Source: Mucilaginibacter rubeus (GTDB lineage: Bacteria > Bacteroidota > Bacteroidia > Sphingobacteriales > Sphingobacteriaceae). From it: a stretch of DNA of 64,000 bases. The stretch is from contig NZ_BMKD01000002.1 of assembly GCF_014643835.1 (NCBI RefSeq), positions 372,001 through 436,000 on the forward strand, written 5' to 3'. The notes under the pieces are model-generated. The model saw only the letters and a program-made list of their open reading frames with translations, did no database searches and was not told the DNA's origin. This document shows, piece after piece, positions 43,522 to 51,380 of this stretch (position 1 is the stretch's first letter; each line of letters opens with the position of its first letter). The translations under genes were made by a program, and so were the position numbers.

Positions 43522-43947
43522 TTACTTCTTCACCATTCTATAATGTTTGATCCCGGCTTCTTCAAACTCCGGCCCTGATGCTTCAAAACCCAGTTTTTCA
43601 TAAAAAGGTACCGCGTGGGTTTGCGAATTAAGATAAACATAATCCGCATCGGCCGGCAAATCAGTTAACACCGCTTTCAACAGCTCCCCTCCTATACCAA
43701 ACCCTCTGAACGTTTTCAATACGGCAAACCGTTCAAGCTTATAACCATTTTCGGTTTTACGCCAGCGGCAGGCACCGGCCGGTTTCCCATCAGCAGTAGC
43801 TAAAAAATGATGGGATACATCTTCATGTTCATATTCCAGCTCGGGGGGACAATTTTGTTCAATAACAAATACCTCGTGCCTTATGGCATGCACTGTGTCA
43901 AGATCGGCCTGTTCCGTTACTTTTTTTACTCTGATTTTTGCGGGCAT
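43522..43947 (-). CDS. GNAT-family N-acetyltransferase
   Basis: 141 residues from the ATG at 43947 (MPAKIRVKKVTEQADLDTVH). A longer frame to 44163 exists but its extra 72 residues overlap another gene and look unlike protein, so the short start is chosen. GNAT signatures: VHAIRHEVFVIEQNCP, LERFAVLKTFRGFGIGGELL with the acetyl-CoA-binding RGFGIG loop (about 83-90), and YLNSQTHAVPFYEKLGFEAS near the end. The acceptor is unknown; this ElaA-like branch is often annotated only as GNAT. It overlaps the upstream iron-permease-like gene by 50 bases, suggesting translational coupling. Confidence 0.88.
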   Translation of the reverse strand: MPAKIRVKKVTEQADLDTVHAIRHEVFVIEQNCPPELEYEHEDVSHHFLATADGKPAGACRWRKTENGYKLERFAVLKTFRGFGIGGELLKAVLTDLPADADYVYLNSQTHAVPFYEKLGFEASGPEFEEAGIKHYRMVKK

Positions 43948-44422
43948 TGATGTAATGCGGTTTTGTTTTGAAATGATTGAGTTTTGTGGTGTGGTTTTCC
44001 CTCGCGGCATCAATAGAGTGCGTACAGGTGATATCATCTTCCTCTTCGGCAAGGCCGGCCAGTTCCACATAAAATTTATGCAATTGATCGAGCTCCTTTT
44101 CGGTAATATCTTCAATATCAACCATCCGGTTACTTGCCCCCTGGTGCGAGGCAAGCAGCTCATTCAGTTTCAAATGTATAGCCTTCGAATCTTTATTTTG
44201 TGATTTCTGGATCAAAAAAACCATCAGAAAAGTAACCACAGTAGTACCGGTATTGATAACCAGTTGCCAGGTATCTGAATAATGGAATAACGGTCCGGTT
44301 ATTCCCCAAACAATGATAATACCAAAAGCCGTGATAAATGCGCCCGAACTGCCCGTGGCTATAGTGGCCCAATTGGCAAAGCGTTCAAACAAATTCTTTT
44401 TCTTTTTATTAATTTCAACCAT
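43898..44422 (-). CDS. Low-affinity iron permease-family membrane protein
   Basis: 174 residues. It begins MVEINKKKKNLFERFANWAT, followed by two membrane helices (GSSGAFITAFGIIIVWGITG, about 24-43; and LVINTGTTVVTFLMVFLIQK, about 54-73), then QNKDSKAIHLKLNELL. This matches the bacterial proteins placed in the low-affinity iron permease (Fet4-like) family, although the single short two-helix protein probably does not transport by itself. The C-terminal 60 residues are acidic, then basic (KKSNGTGRS), and overlap the GNAT gene. Iron transport is a family label only. Confidence 0.85.
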   Translation of the reverse strand: MVEINKKKKNLFERFANWATIATGSSGAFITAFGIIIVWGITGPLFHYSDTWQLVINTGTTVVTFLMVFLIQKSQNKDSKAIHLKLNELLASHQGASNRMVDIEDITEKELDQLHKFYVELAGLAEEEDDITCTHSIDAARENHTTKLNHFKTKPHYINARKNQSKKSNGTGRS

Positions 44423-44469
44423 ATAGCAGACTTTATCTTTTTTAATGGAATCGCCAGCTGCCTGTAAAC

Positions 44470-44508
44470 AACAAAGCGCCTGTACAACAAATGTACAAGC
44501 GCTTTGTT
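44470..44508 (-). terminator. Terminator of fbaA
   Basis: AACAAAGCGCCTGTAC (44470-44485) pairs with GTACAAGCGCTTTGTT (44493-44508), one mismatch, stem of 16. It follows the minus-strand aldolase stop at 44524. Confidence 0.75.
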
Positions 44509-44523
44509 AATTTCTGATGAATA

Positions 44524-45603
44524 TTATAATTTGCTGTAAACGTCGATACAGTTAAGGTCTTCAAACGCGGCAGAAAGCCTTTTAACAAAATTTTCTTCCC
44601 CTTTGCGTAACCAAACACGTGGGTCATAATATTTTTTGTTGGGAGAATCCTCGCCATCTGGGCTGCCGATCTGGCTTTGCAAATAGCCTTCTTTTGATTG
44701 GTAGTAATCTTTAATGCCCTCCCAGAAAGCCCACTGCATATCGGTATCAATATTCATTTTGATAGCACCATATGAAATAGCTTCACGGATCTCTTCCTGG
44801 CTTGAACCAGAACCACCGTGGAATACAAAGTTGATCGGTTTTTCGGCAGTTAAACCAAATTTTTGTTTAACATACTCCTGTGAGTTATGCAGGATAACCG
44901 GTTGTAACTTAACATTACCTGGTTTGTACACACCATGAACGTTACCAAAAGCAGCAGCTACGGTAAAACGGGGGCTTACTTTTAAAAGGTGCTCATATGA
45001 ATAAGAAACCTCCTCTGGCTGGGTATATAAACGTGAACTGTCAACATCCGAATTGTCAACACCATCTTCTTCACCGCCGGTTACACCCAACTCAATTTCA
45101 AGGGTCATGCCCATTTTAGCCATACGCTCAAGATATTTAGCCGAAATTTCGATATTCTCTTCGATAGGCTCTTCTGAAAGGTCAAGCATGTGCGATGAAA
45201 ATAAAGGCTTGCCTGTTTCGGCAAAAAATTTCTCGCCATGATCTAACAAGCCGTCAATCCACGGTAACAATTTCTTGGCAGCATGGTCTGTATGCAGGAT
45301 AACCGCAACGCCGTAATGCTCAGCCAACAGGTGAACATGCTTTGCAGCAGATACACCACCTAAAATACAGGCCTGAAGTTTTGAATTATCCAATGATTTG
45401 CCGGCGTAAAACTGTGCACCGCCATTTGACAGCTGAATAATAACCGGAGAGTTAACAGCTTTAGCTGTTTCCATAACTGCATTGATAGTATTAGTACCAA
45501 TAACGTTTACTGCCGGTAAAGCAAACTGGTGCTTTTTTGCTGCTTCAAATAGTTCCTGCACCTGATCGCCGTGCAGAACACCTCTATAATTTTTTAAATC
45601 CAT
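44524..45603 (-). CDS. fbaA: Class II fructose-bisphosphate aldolase
   Basis: 359 residues, the E. coli FbaA length. Zinc-dependent class II signatures are present: VAVILHTDHAAKKLLPWIDG (about 101-120, with metal-binding His), SSHMLDLSEEPIEENIE (the loop with the catalytic Asp/Glu region), EIELGVTGGEEDGVDN, FGNVHGVYKPGNVKL, and INFVFHGGSGSSQEEI with the glycine loop that holds substrate phosphate, then GAIKMNIDTDMQWAFWEGI. It splits fructose 1,6-bisphosphate in glycolysis and joins trioses in gluconeogenesis. It is transcribed away from accD across about 270 bases, and a clear terminator follows. Confidence 0.97.
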   Translation of the reverse strand: MDLKNYRGVLHGDQVQELFEAAKKHQFALPAVNVIGTNTINAVMETAKAVNSPVIIQLSNGGAQFYAGKSLDNSKLQACILGGVSAAKHVHLLAEHYGVAVILHTDHAAKKLLPWIDGLLDHGEKFFAETGKPLFSSHMLDLSEEPIEENIEISAKYLERMAKMGMTLEIELGVTGGEEDGVDNSDVDSSRLYTQPEEVSYSYEHLLKVSPRFTVAAAFGNVHGVYKPGNVKLQPVILHNSQEYVKQKFGLTAEKPINFVFHGGSGSSQEEIREAISYGAIKMNIDTDMQWAFWEGIKDYYQSKEGYLQSQIGSPDGEDSPNKKYYDPRVWLRKGEENFVKRLSAAFEDLNCIDVYSKL

Positions 45604-45872
45604 TAGCGTTTATTTGGGGCTCGAAGTTATAAAATTTATTGAATTCGGATAAGCAATCTTAAAAGTATATTAAAACGGTAGTAAAAATAGGGTTAATTTA
45701 AAAATATGATATAATTAATTAACAATCCGATCCTTTTATTACAAAAATAGCATTAAATAAGTAATTAAACTTTCAAGCAAACAATTTGCCCCCTATAACT
45801 TTTTATATACCGGCACCACATGTTTAATATTTTTTGTTTCTTTGTACCCAATTGAAAGAGTTAGACACAGAT

Positions 45873-46718
45873 ATGGCATGGTTTAAACGAGAGTTGAAAG
45901 GGATAATTACGACTACTGAGGAAAAGAAGGAAGCCCCCGATGGCATCTGGAATAAATGCCCTAATTGTAAGAAACCTTTACACTATTCTGAGCAGGTAGA
46001 AAATCAATATGTGTGCCATTACTGTGGCTTCCACCTGCGCATAGGTTCAAAAGAATATTTTTCGGTACTATTTGATAATAACGAGTTTACAGAGCTTTTT
46101 CCTGAGCTTACATCCGGTGATCCGCTTCATTTTGAGGACACCAAAAAATACACCGACCGGCTTAAGGAAACTCAGCACAAAACAGGTTTAAAAGATGCAA
46201 TAAGGGCAGGCGCCGGTAAAATTGACGGTCAGGACCTGGTTATCGCCTGTATGGACTTTAACTTTATTGGGGGCTCAATGGGATCGGTAGTTGGCGAAAA
46301 GATAGCCCGCTCTATTGATTACTGTATCCAACATAAAGTTCCGTTCCTGATGATTTCAAAATCGGGTGGTGCGCGCATGATGGAAGCGGCATTTTCACTG
46401 ATGCAAATGGCTAAAACATCGGCTAAGCTTGCCTTGCTTTCACAGGCAAAAATCCCTTATATATCTTTACTTACCGATCCAACCACTGGTGGCGTAACAG
46501 CATCATACGCCATGCTAGGCGATATCAACATTGCCGAACCGGGCGCGCTGATAGGCTTTGCAGGGCCAAGGGTAATTAAGGAAACTATTAAAAAAGATCT
46601 CCCGAAGGGTTTCCAGACTGCCGAGTTTGTGCAGGAGCATGGTTTCCTTGATTTCATTGTCGACAGAAGAGAAATGAAAGAAAAATTAGCTTCGTTTATT
46701 AAGATGATGGCCAATTAA
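45873..46718 (+). CDS. accD: Acetyl-CoA carboxylase carboxyltransferase subunit beta
   Basis: 281 residues from the ATG at 45873 ([11 protein letters not shown]); an earlier in-frame reading from 45834 adds 13 residues not seen in the family. The N-terminal zinc ribbon is CPNC...CHYC (about 27-48). The crotonase-fold carboxyltransferase follows: [60 protein letters not shown] and [15 protein letters not shown]. AccD transfers carboxyl from carboxybiotin to acetyl-CoA together with AccA, giving malonyl-CoA. AccA and AccB are not in the window; accC is at 9393. It is a single gene with a terminator after it. Confidence 0.96.
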   Translation: MAWFKRELKGIITTTEEKKEAPDGIWNKCPNCKKPLHYSEQVENQYVCHYCGFHLRIGSKEYFSVLFDNNEFTELFPELTSGDPLHFEDTKKYTDRLKETQHKTGLKDAIRAGAGKIDGQDLVIACMDFNFIGGSMGSVVGEKIARSIDYCIQHKVPFLMISKSGGARMMEAAFSLMQMAKTSAKLALLSQAKIPYISLLTDPTTGGVTASYAMLGDINIAEPGALIGFAGPRVIKETIKKDLPKGFQTAEFVQEHGFLDFIVDRREMKEKLASFIKMMAN

Positions 46719-46741
46719 CGATATAATCAATCTTTATATGG

Positions 46742-46776
46742 TAAGGGATAAGCTTAAATGTTTATCCCTTATTTTT
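46742..46776 (+). terminator. Terminator of accD
   Basis: TAAGGGATAA and TTATCCCTTA form a 10-bp stem with a short loop, followed by TTTTTT. It lies 24 bases after the accD stop. Confidence 0.75.
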
Positions 46777-46798
46777 TGCTATAAGCTTCTGGAAAATC

Positions 46799-46897
46799 GT
46801 CATTGCGAGGAGGAACGACGAAGCAATCGCGAACTCTGCAGGGGCACTTACATAGCCGTCTGTAAAGTTGGGGATTGCTTGGAACCTCGCAATAACG
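46799..46897. repeat. GTCATTGC-type palindromic repeat, copy 3
   Basis: Begins GTCATTGCGAGGAGGAACGA and ends ATTGCTTGGAACCTCGCAATAACG; the ends are inverted copies. It lies in the 317-base gap between accD and htpG, the rest of which holds no ORF. Confidence 0.75.
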
Positions 46898-47035
46898 GGT
46901 GAATAAGCCTTACCTCCACGACTTATCTGACCAAATTCCCCTGCCCCTGCCATTTTGACAATATAATAACAATTGGAACACACATTGATGTTGCATTGGC
47001 GACAATCATTAAATCAATCCTATTAAAATATAGTT

Positions 47036-48919
47036 ATGCAAGAAAAAGGCAGCATTTCGATCCACACCGAGAACATTTTCCCGATCATTAAGAAGTTCTT
47101 ATACTCTGATAATGAGATATTTTTGCGCGAGCTGGTATCAAACGCGGTAGATGCTACCCAAAAAATTAAACGTTTAGCTTCATTAGGCCAGTACACCGGC
47201 GAACTTGGCGACCTCCGTGTTGAGGTTGCTTTTGATGCAGACAAAAAGACCATCACCATTAGCGATAATGGTATCGGTATGACCGCCGAAGAGATTAAGA
47301 AATATATCAACCAGATCGCTTTCTCAGGCGCCACTGAATTCATGGAGAAATTCAAAGAAGCAAAAGATGCCAACGAGATCATCGGTCGCTTTGGTTTAGG
47401 TTTTTATTCGGCTTTCATGGTAGCTGATAAAGTAGAGATCCAAACCCTATCCTACCAGGAAGGTGCAGAACCTGCTTTCTGGGTATGCGATGGCAGCACC
47501 GAATTTGAAATTGGCGAAGGTATTTTAGAAGAGCGCGGTACTGAGATCACTTTGTATATCAATGATGAATCGGCCGAGTTTTTAAGCCAGTACAGATTAC
47601 AGGAAATCCTTGATAAATACTGCAAATTTTTGCCTGTACCTATCAAATTCGGCACCAAAACCGAATCTGTTGAAGATGGCGTTGATGAAGAAGGCAAACC
47701 AAAATATACTTCAGTGGAGGTTGATAATATCATCAACACTACCAACCCTATCTGGACAAAAGCGCCATCTGAATTAAAAGATGAAGATTATCTTGACTTT
47801 TACAAACAGCTTTATCCTTTCAGCGAAGATCCATTGTTCTGGATCCACCTGAATGTTGATTATCCTTTCAACTTAACAGGTGTACTATATTTCCCTAAGC
47901 TGAAAAATGATTTTGAGTTCCAAAAAAACAAGATCAAATTATTTAGCCGCCAGGTATTTATTACTGATGAAGTAAAAGATATTGTCCCTGAATTTTTAAT
48001 GCTGTTGCATGGTGTTATCGATTCACCAGATATTCCGCTTAACGTATCACGCAGCTTTTTGCAAGCGGACAGCAATGTTAAAAAGATCAACAGTTATATT
48101 ACCAAAAAGGTAGCTGATAAATTGTCAGACCTGTTCAAAGCAGACCGTAAAGCTTACGAAGAAAAATGGACCGACATTGGCCTGTTTGTAAAGTATGGTA
48201 TGGTGAGCGAAGACAAGTTTTATGACAAAGCCAAAGACTTTGTTTTGGTTACCAACACCGAAAAACAAAACTTTACGCTGCCCGAGTATAAAGACAAAGT
48301 TGAAGCTAACCAAACAGATAAAGACGGTCAATTGGTTTACATCTACACCAATGACCCTGCGAAACAGGATTCGTTTATCCAGTCTGCCAATAAAAAAGGC
48401 TATGATGTATTGGTGATGAACTCTCCTATTGACAATCACTTCATCAGCCAGTTGGAGCAAAAATTAGAGAAAACATCATTAAAACGTGTTGATGCTGATG
48501 TTGCTGATAAACTGATTAAAAAGGATGACGCGCTTGAAACGGTACTTACCGAAGAACAAAGCACCCAGGTAAAAAGCATTTTTGATAAAGCCATTAACAG
48601 GCCAGCTTACAACGTTCAAATAGAAAGCCTTAACCCAGACGAGTTACCGGTTACCGTAACTATGGACGAGTTTATGCGCCGCATGAAAGATATGGCAGCT
48701 ATGGGCGGTGGCATGAGTTTTTACGGAAACATGCCTGATAACTACAAAGTAATTGTAAATGGCAACCACAAACTGGTAAGCCGTATTTTGCAGGAAGAAG
48801 ACGAAACTGTACAGGCACAACTTTCAAAACAAGCTTTTGATTTGGCATTGTTATCACAAGGCTTATTAACCGGTGCCGATTTAACCGAGTTTGTTAAACG
48901 CAGTGTTAGCTTGATATAA
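47036..48919 (+). CDS. htpG: Chaperone HtpG (Hsp90)
   Basis: 627 residues, the bacterial length. N-terminal GHKL ATPase: FLRELVSNAVDATQKIKRL (about 30-48), ITISDNGIGMTAEEIKKYI, and GRFGLGFYSAFMVADKVEI. The middle domain (about 225-500) includes the catalytic-loop region LNVSRSFLQADSNVKKI with Arg. The C-terminal dimerisation domain carries a Met-rich stretch (MRRMKDMAAMGGGMSFYGNM, about 548-567). It refolds or matures client proteins in the cytosol using ATP. Monocistronic, with a bidirectional hairpin terminator at 48955-48985. No heat-shock operator is recognisable upstream. Confidence 0.98.
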   Translation: MQEKGSISIHTENIFPIIKKFLYSDNEIFLRELVSNAVDATQKIKRLASLGQYTGELGDLRVEVAFDADKKTITISDNGIGMTAEEIKKYINQIAFSGATEFMEKFKEAKDANEIIGRFGLGFYSAFMVADKVEIQTLSYQEGAEPAFWVCDGSTEFEIGEGILEERGTEITLYINDESAEFLSQYRLQEILDKYCKFLPVPIKFGTKTESVEDGVDEEGKPKYTSVEVDNIINTTNPIWTKAPSELKDEDYLDFYKQLYPFSEDPLFWIHLNVDYPFNLTGVLYFPKLKNDFEFQKNKIKLFSRQVFITDEVKDIVPEFLMLLHGVIDSPDIPLNVSRSFLQADSNVKKINSYITKKVADKLSDLFKADRKAYEEKWTDIGLFVKYGMVSEDKFYDKAKDFVLVTNTEKQNFTLPEYKDKVEANQTDKDGQLVYIYTNDPAKQDSFIQSANKKGYDVLVMNSPIDNHFISQLEQKLEKTSLKRVDADVADKLIKKDDALETVLTEEQSTQVKSIFDKAINRPAYNVQIESLNPDELPVTVTMDEFMRRMKDMAAMGGGMSFYGNMPDNYKVIVNGNHKLVSRILQEEDETVQAQLSKQAFDLALLSQGLLTGADLTEFVKRSVSLI

Positions 48920-48954
48920 TACATTGCTTTAATAAAGCAGCAAATCCTTTACTT

Positions 48955-48985
48955 TAAAGGCCATCTGAAAAACAGGTGGCCTTTT
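48955..48985. terminator. Bidirectional terminator between htpG and a convergent gene
   Basis: TAAAGGCCATCTG and CAGGTGGCCTTTTA form a stem with one G-T pair around AAAAA. It lies between the htpG stop (48919) and the stop of the minus-strand gene ending at 48984. Confidence 0.75.
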
Positions 48986-49628
48986 ACATTGAAAGGATCT
49001 CTGCTAAGTTTTCTTTAAGAAGAATAATTTCAAAAGGATCATGTGTTATTTTGCAGATTTGGCCATTACTTTCAATCCCTATAAAATCACCGTCTTCAAG
49101 ATCTTCTATATGATAAAACACCCGGCCTTTCAGGTTTAGTTTATAAACATTCTCCGGCTTAATCAACTTCAGGTCATCTTTACTTATTATCCTTTTCAGG
49201 CTTTCATAATCCTCATTGTCATCCGCATAAAACTCCTTGACATAAGCATCTGTATCAGCACTAATAACATCAATAATCTGTTTTTTTAAACCGTGTATAG
49301 AATATCCTGTGATAACTCCGTTATGTACGTATATTACATACATAAATGTTTTACTCCCGCCAATATCCCGCACTTTTATATTGGTAATTTTATAGCCATG
49401 CTCGCGCTTGCGTTCAAAAGCACTAATCCCGTCGGCATAAGAAAATGCCACATAATCAGGATAAGAGGCACTATAACCAACAAGAGATGAGGCAAATATA
49501 TCTGCTTCTATCTGGCGTTTCAGATATTCAAACTCCGTTGGCAGTTTTTCAAGCGTTTTATACATCAGCACCAATTCCCAATCCTGTACAGGGCGCTTTG
49601 ACTTTTTTCTATTAAATAGCCGAAACAT
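48984..49628 (-). CDS. Cytosolic protein of unknown function
   Basis: 214 residues, no signal peptide or membrane segment. It begins MFRLFNRKKSKRPVQDWELV, then alternates helices and strands: LEKLPTEFEYLKRQIEAD, YPDYVAFSYADGISAFERKR, a strand pair around TFMYVIYVHNGVITGYSIHG, and a C-terminal beta unit FYHIEDLEDGDFIGIESNGQ with KITHDPFEIILL. That last unit resembles the address-like domains of contact-system immunity or SMI1-type proteins, but I cannot place the family. It converges on htpG with a shared terminator. Confidence 0.7.
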   Translation of the reverse strand: MFRLFNRKKSKRPVQDWELVLMYKTLEKLPTEFEYLKRQIEADIFASSLVGYSASYPDYVAFSYADGISAFERKREHGYKITNIKVRDIGGSKTFMYVIYVHNGVITGYSIHGLKKQIIDVISADTDAYVKEFYADDNEDYESLKRIISKDDLKLIKPENVYKLNLKGRVFYHIEDLEDGDFIGIESNGQICKITHDPFEIILLKENLAEILSM

Positions 49629-49697
49629 AATTTCAATATCTTTTTAGTGCCTAAATCTACTGAATTACCAGTGGGCTTTTTTGTTTAAAAGATTGCT

Positions 49698-49705
49698 TAA
49701 ATTTG
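49698..49705 (+). promoter_or_regulatory. -7 box of the DUF4251 gene
   Basis: TAAATTTG matches TAnnTTTG and lies 55 bases before the ATG at 49761. A consensus match only. Confidence 0.4.
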
Positions 49706-49760
49706 AATGTACTTAAACCTAAATAACTCTTTACTGTCTAACCACTTAAACATTTATATC

Positions 49761-50273
49761 ATGAAAATCTTAAACAAAATAGCCCTTTTGGCTGCTTTCA
49801 TATTTATTGGCGTTAACGTAAGCTTTGCTCAAACCAAGGCTGAAAAAAAGGCAGCCAAACAGGCTGAAATCAAAAAGATGGTAGAGGACCAAAACTTTGT
49901 ATTTAAGGCAAATTATGCTTTACCGATGCGGGGCGGTACCAGGCCGCTTACCTCTGATTATGACATGACGATAAGCAAAGATACCATTGTATCATTTTTA
50001 CCTTACTTTGGCCGGGCCTATGTAGCGCCTCCTCCGGGAACAACAGATGGCGGCATCAAAGTTAATACTACCAAATTCACATATTCGTCAGTAAAAAAGG
50101 GAAGCGGATGGAATATCACGATCAAACCCAAAGAAAAAAACATAGCCGACTGGCGCGATGTACAAACATTTAACCTAAGTATTTCGCAGGATGGATACGG
50201 CTCCCTGCAAGTGATCAGCAGTAACCGCGACCCAATATCATTCAATGGTTATGTGGAAGCGAGGAGGAAGTGA
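49761..50273 (+). CDS. DUF4251-family secreted protein
   Basis: 170 residues from the ATG at 49761, which gives a signal peptide (KILNKIALLAAFIFIGVN then VSFAQ). An earlier reading from 49707 adds 18 residues before the signal and would spoil it. After a Lys/Ala-rich segment (TKAEKKAAKQAEIKKMVED) the beta-rich domain fits DUF4251: FVFKANYALPMRGGTRPLTS, YDMTISKDTIVSFLPYFGRA, and the end SNRDPISFNGYVEARRK. The function is unknown. These periplasmic proteins are common in Bacteroidota. It converges on eutC through a long hairpin. Confidence 0.9.
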   Translation: MKILNKIALLAAFIFIGVNVSFAQTKAEKKAAKQAEIKKMVEDQNFVFKANYALPMRGGTRPLTSDYDMTISKDTIVSFLPYFGRAYVAPPPGTTDGGIKVNTTKFTYSSVKKGSGWNITIKPKEKNIADWRDVQTFNLSISQDGYGSLQVISSNRDPISFNGYVEARRK

Positions 50274-50388
50274 GTCTTAAGTACGAAGTTCTAAGTATTA
50301 AGTCCGAAATTTGCTATATGGAGCTTTCGGACTTTTCTATTATATCGAGCTTTATAACTTATGACTTCCGACTTAGTACTTAAGACTC
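50272..50388. repeat. Long inverted repeat between convergent genes
   Basis: GAGTCTTAAGTAC (50272-50284) pairs with GTACTTAAGACTC (50376-50388), and inside AAGTCCGAAA pairs with TTTCGGACTT. It spans the stop codons of both the DUF4251 gene and eutC, so it may act as a shared terminator. Confidence 0.65.
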
Positions 50389-51135
50389 TATCAACCCCGC
50401 ATTATCCTTCAGCTCCACTCCCGACAGTTTCCGTTTAAACGCTTCATTAATTAAATAAAAAATTTTCTTTGCTGCTTTTTTATAGGTTAAACCTTTGGGG
50501 CGGATATTAGAAACGCAGTTTCGTGATTCGTCTGTCAAACCGGGTTTGGGATTATAGGTAAGATATGCACCAAGACTATCCGCGGCACTTAGACCAGGGC
50601 GTTCACCTATCAGGATCAGCGAAAGTTTAGCCTTCAGGCCATACCCAATATCGTCGCCAATGGCTACCCTCCCCTGTTCAACCAGACTTATTGGCGCAAG
50701 CTTTAAACCATCGGCAACCAACAAAGGAATTAGTGCATCGAGCAAACCAATTGTATTTTCATTTACCGCTGTTGCAGAGAGACCATCAACTATCATAATG
50801 GCCACATCACTTTCAATGCTGTAGCCGTTTAACTCATTCAATGAGGCTTTATTAAGTTTACGCCCAAGATCGGGCCGTTGCAGGTATTGCCGCCGGTCTG
50901 TTACCTGGCTATGCAGGTGCAGGATAGGCTGTTCAAAGTGTTTAAGGGAATTAGTTAGTTTGCCTGAATTTAATTCAGAATATACAGCATCCCGGGCATG
51001 TGCGTGCGCCAGTTTAAACTCAAGCGATTGCTTCAAGGGGATACTCGTTCCCACCCGGCCAATAGCTATCCTTGCAGAAGTAAATTCCTGCAAAGCTTTT
51101 AGTGGCTCAATTTCCTGTGGGATATTTCGTTTCAT
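50380..51135 (-). CDS. eutC: Ethanolamine ammonia-lyase small subunit
   Basis: 251 residues, a little short of the E. coli protein (295), mainly at the N-terminus. EutC signatures are present: SARIAIGRVGTSIPLKQSLE, FKLAHAHARDAVYS, VAIMIVDGLSATAVNENTIG, VEQGRVAIGDDIGYGLKAKL, SLILIGERPGLSAADSLGAY, and the Cys-containing end ESRNCVSNIRPKGLTYKKAA. With EutB and adenosylcobalamin it turns ethanolamine into acetaldehyde and ammonia. It follows eutB by 245 bases, an unusually long gap that holds a palindromic repeat. The start codon is at 51135 and the stop lies within a hairpin. Confidence 0.95.
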   Translation of the reverse strand: MKRNIPQEIEPLKALQEFTSARIAIGRVGTSIPLKQSLEFKLAHAHARDAVYSELNSGKLTNSLKHFEQPILHLHSQVTDRRQYLQRPDLGRKLNKASLNELNGYSIESDVAIMIVDGLSATAVNENTIGLLDALIPLLVADGLKLAPISLVEQGRVAIGDDIGYGLKAKLSLILIGERPGLSAADSLGAYLTYNPKPGLTDESRNCVSNIRPKGLTYKKAAKKIFYLINEAFKRKLSGVELKDNAGLIES

Positions 51136-51172
51136 TTAATGGTTTACTTATGTCCTTGATATAGCGGCAACC

Positions 51173-51313
51173 TGTCACTCTGCCTTCGCTCGGCTCCAGC
51201 TGAATGACCATTATTCATAGGCCTCCGGCCTGTGTGCCATAAGAGCTTACGTCGGCCAGAGGCCGTGAGATAGCTGACACTCGGCTGGAGCCGAGCGACG
51301 GCAGAGGATGACA
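51173..51313. repeat. Palindromic repeat inside the eut operon
   Basis: GTCACTCTGCCTTCGCTCGG (from 51173) through CTCCAGC pairs with GGCTGGAGCCGAGCGACGG through AGAGGATGAC (to 51312); the stem is about 30 bp with small bulges. Inside are GGCCTCCGGCC and GGCCAGAGGCC. It separates eutB from eutC. Confidence 0.75.
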
Positions 51314-51380
51314 CCGTATTTTTTATTTTTCGTCAGTTCAAAAAACCTTTTACCTTTCGCCTTTACCCTTTCGCCTTCAA

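Noticed and set aside
43948-44163. Extended N-terminus of the GNAT gene
   Set aside because: The extra 72 residues are out-of-frame sequence of the iron-permease-like gene and contain no family motif.
51136-51380. Cobalamin riboswitch or small gene between eutB and eutC
   Set aside because: The stretch is explained by one palindromic repeat plus low-complexity sequence; no B12-box-like segment or ORF was seen.
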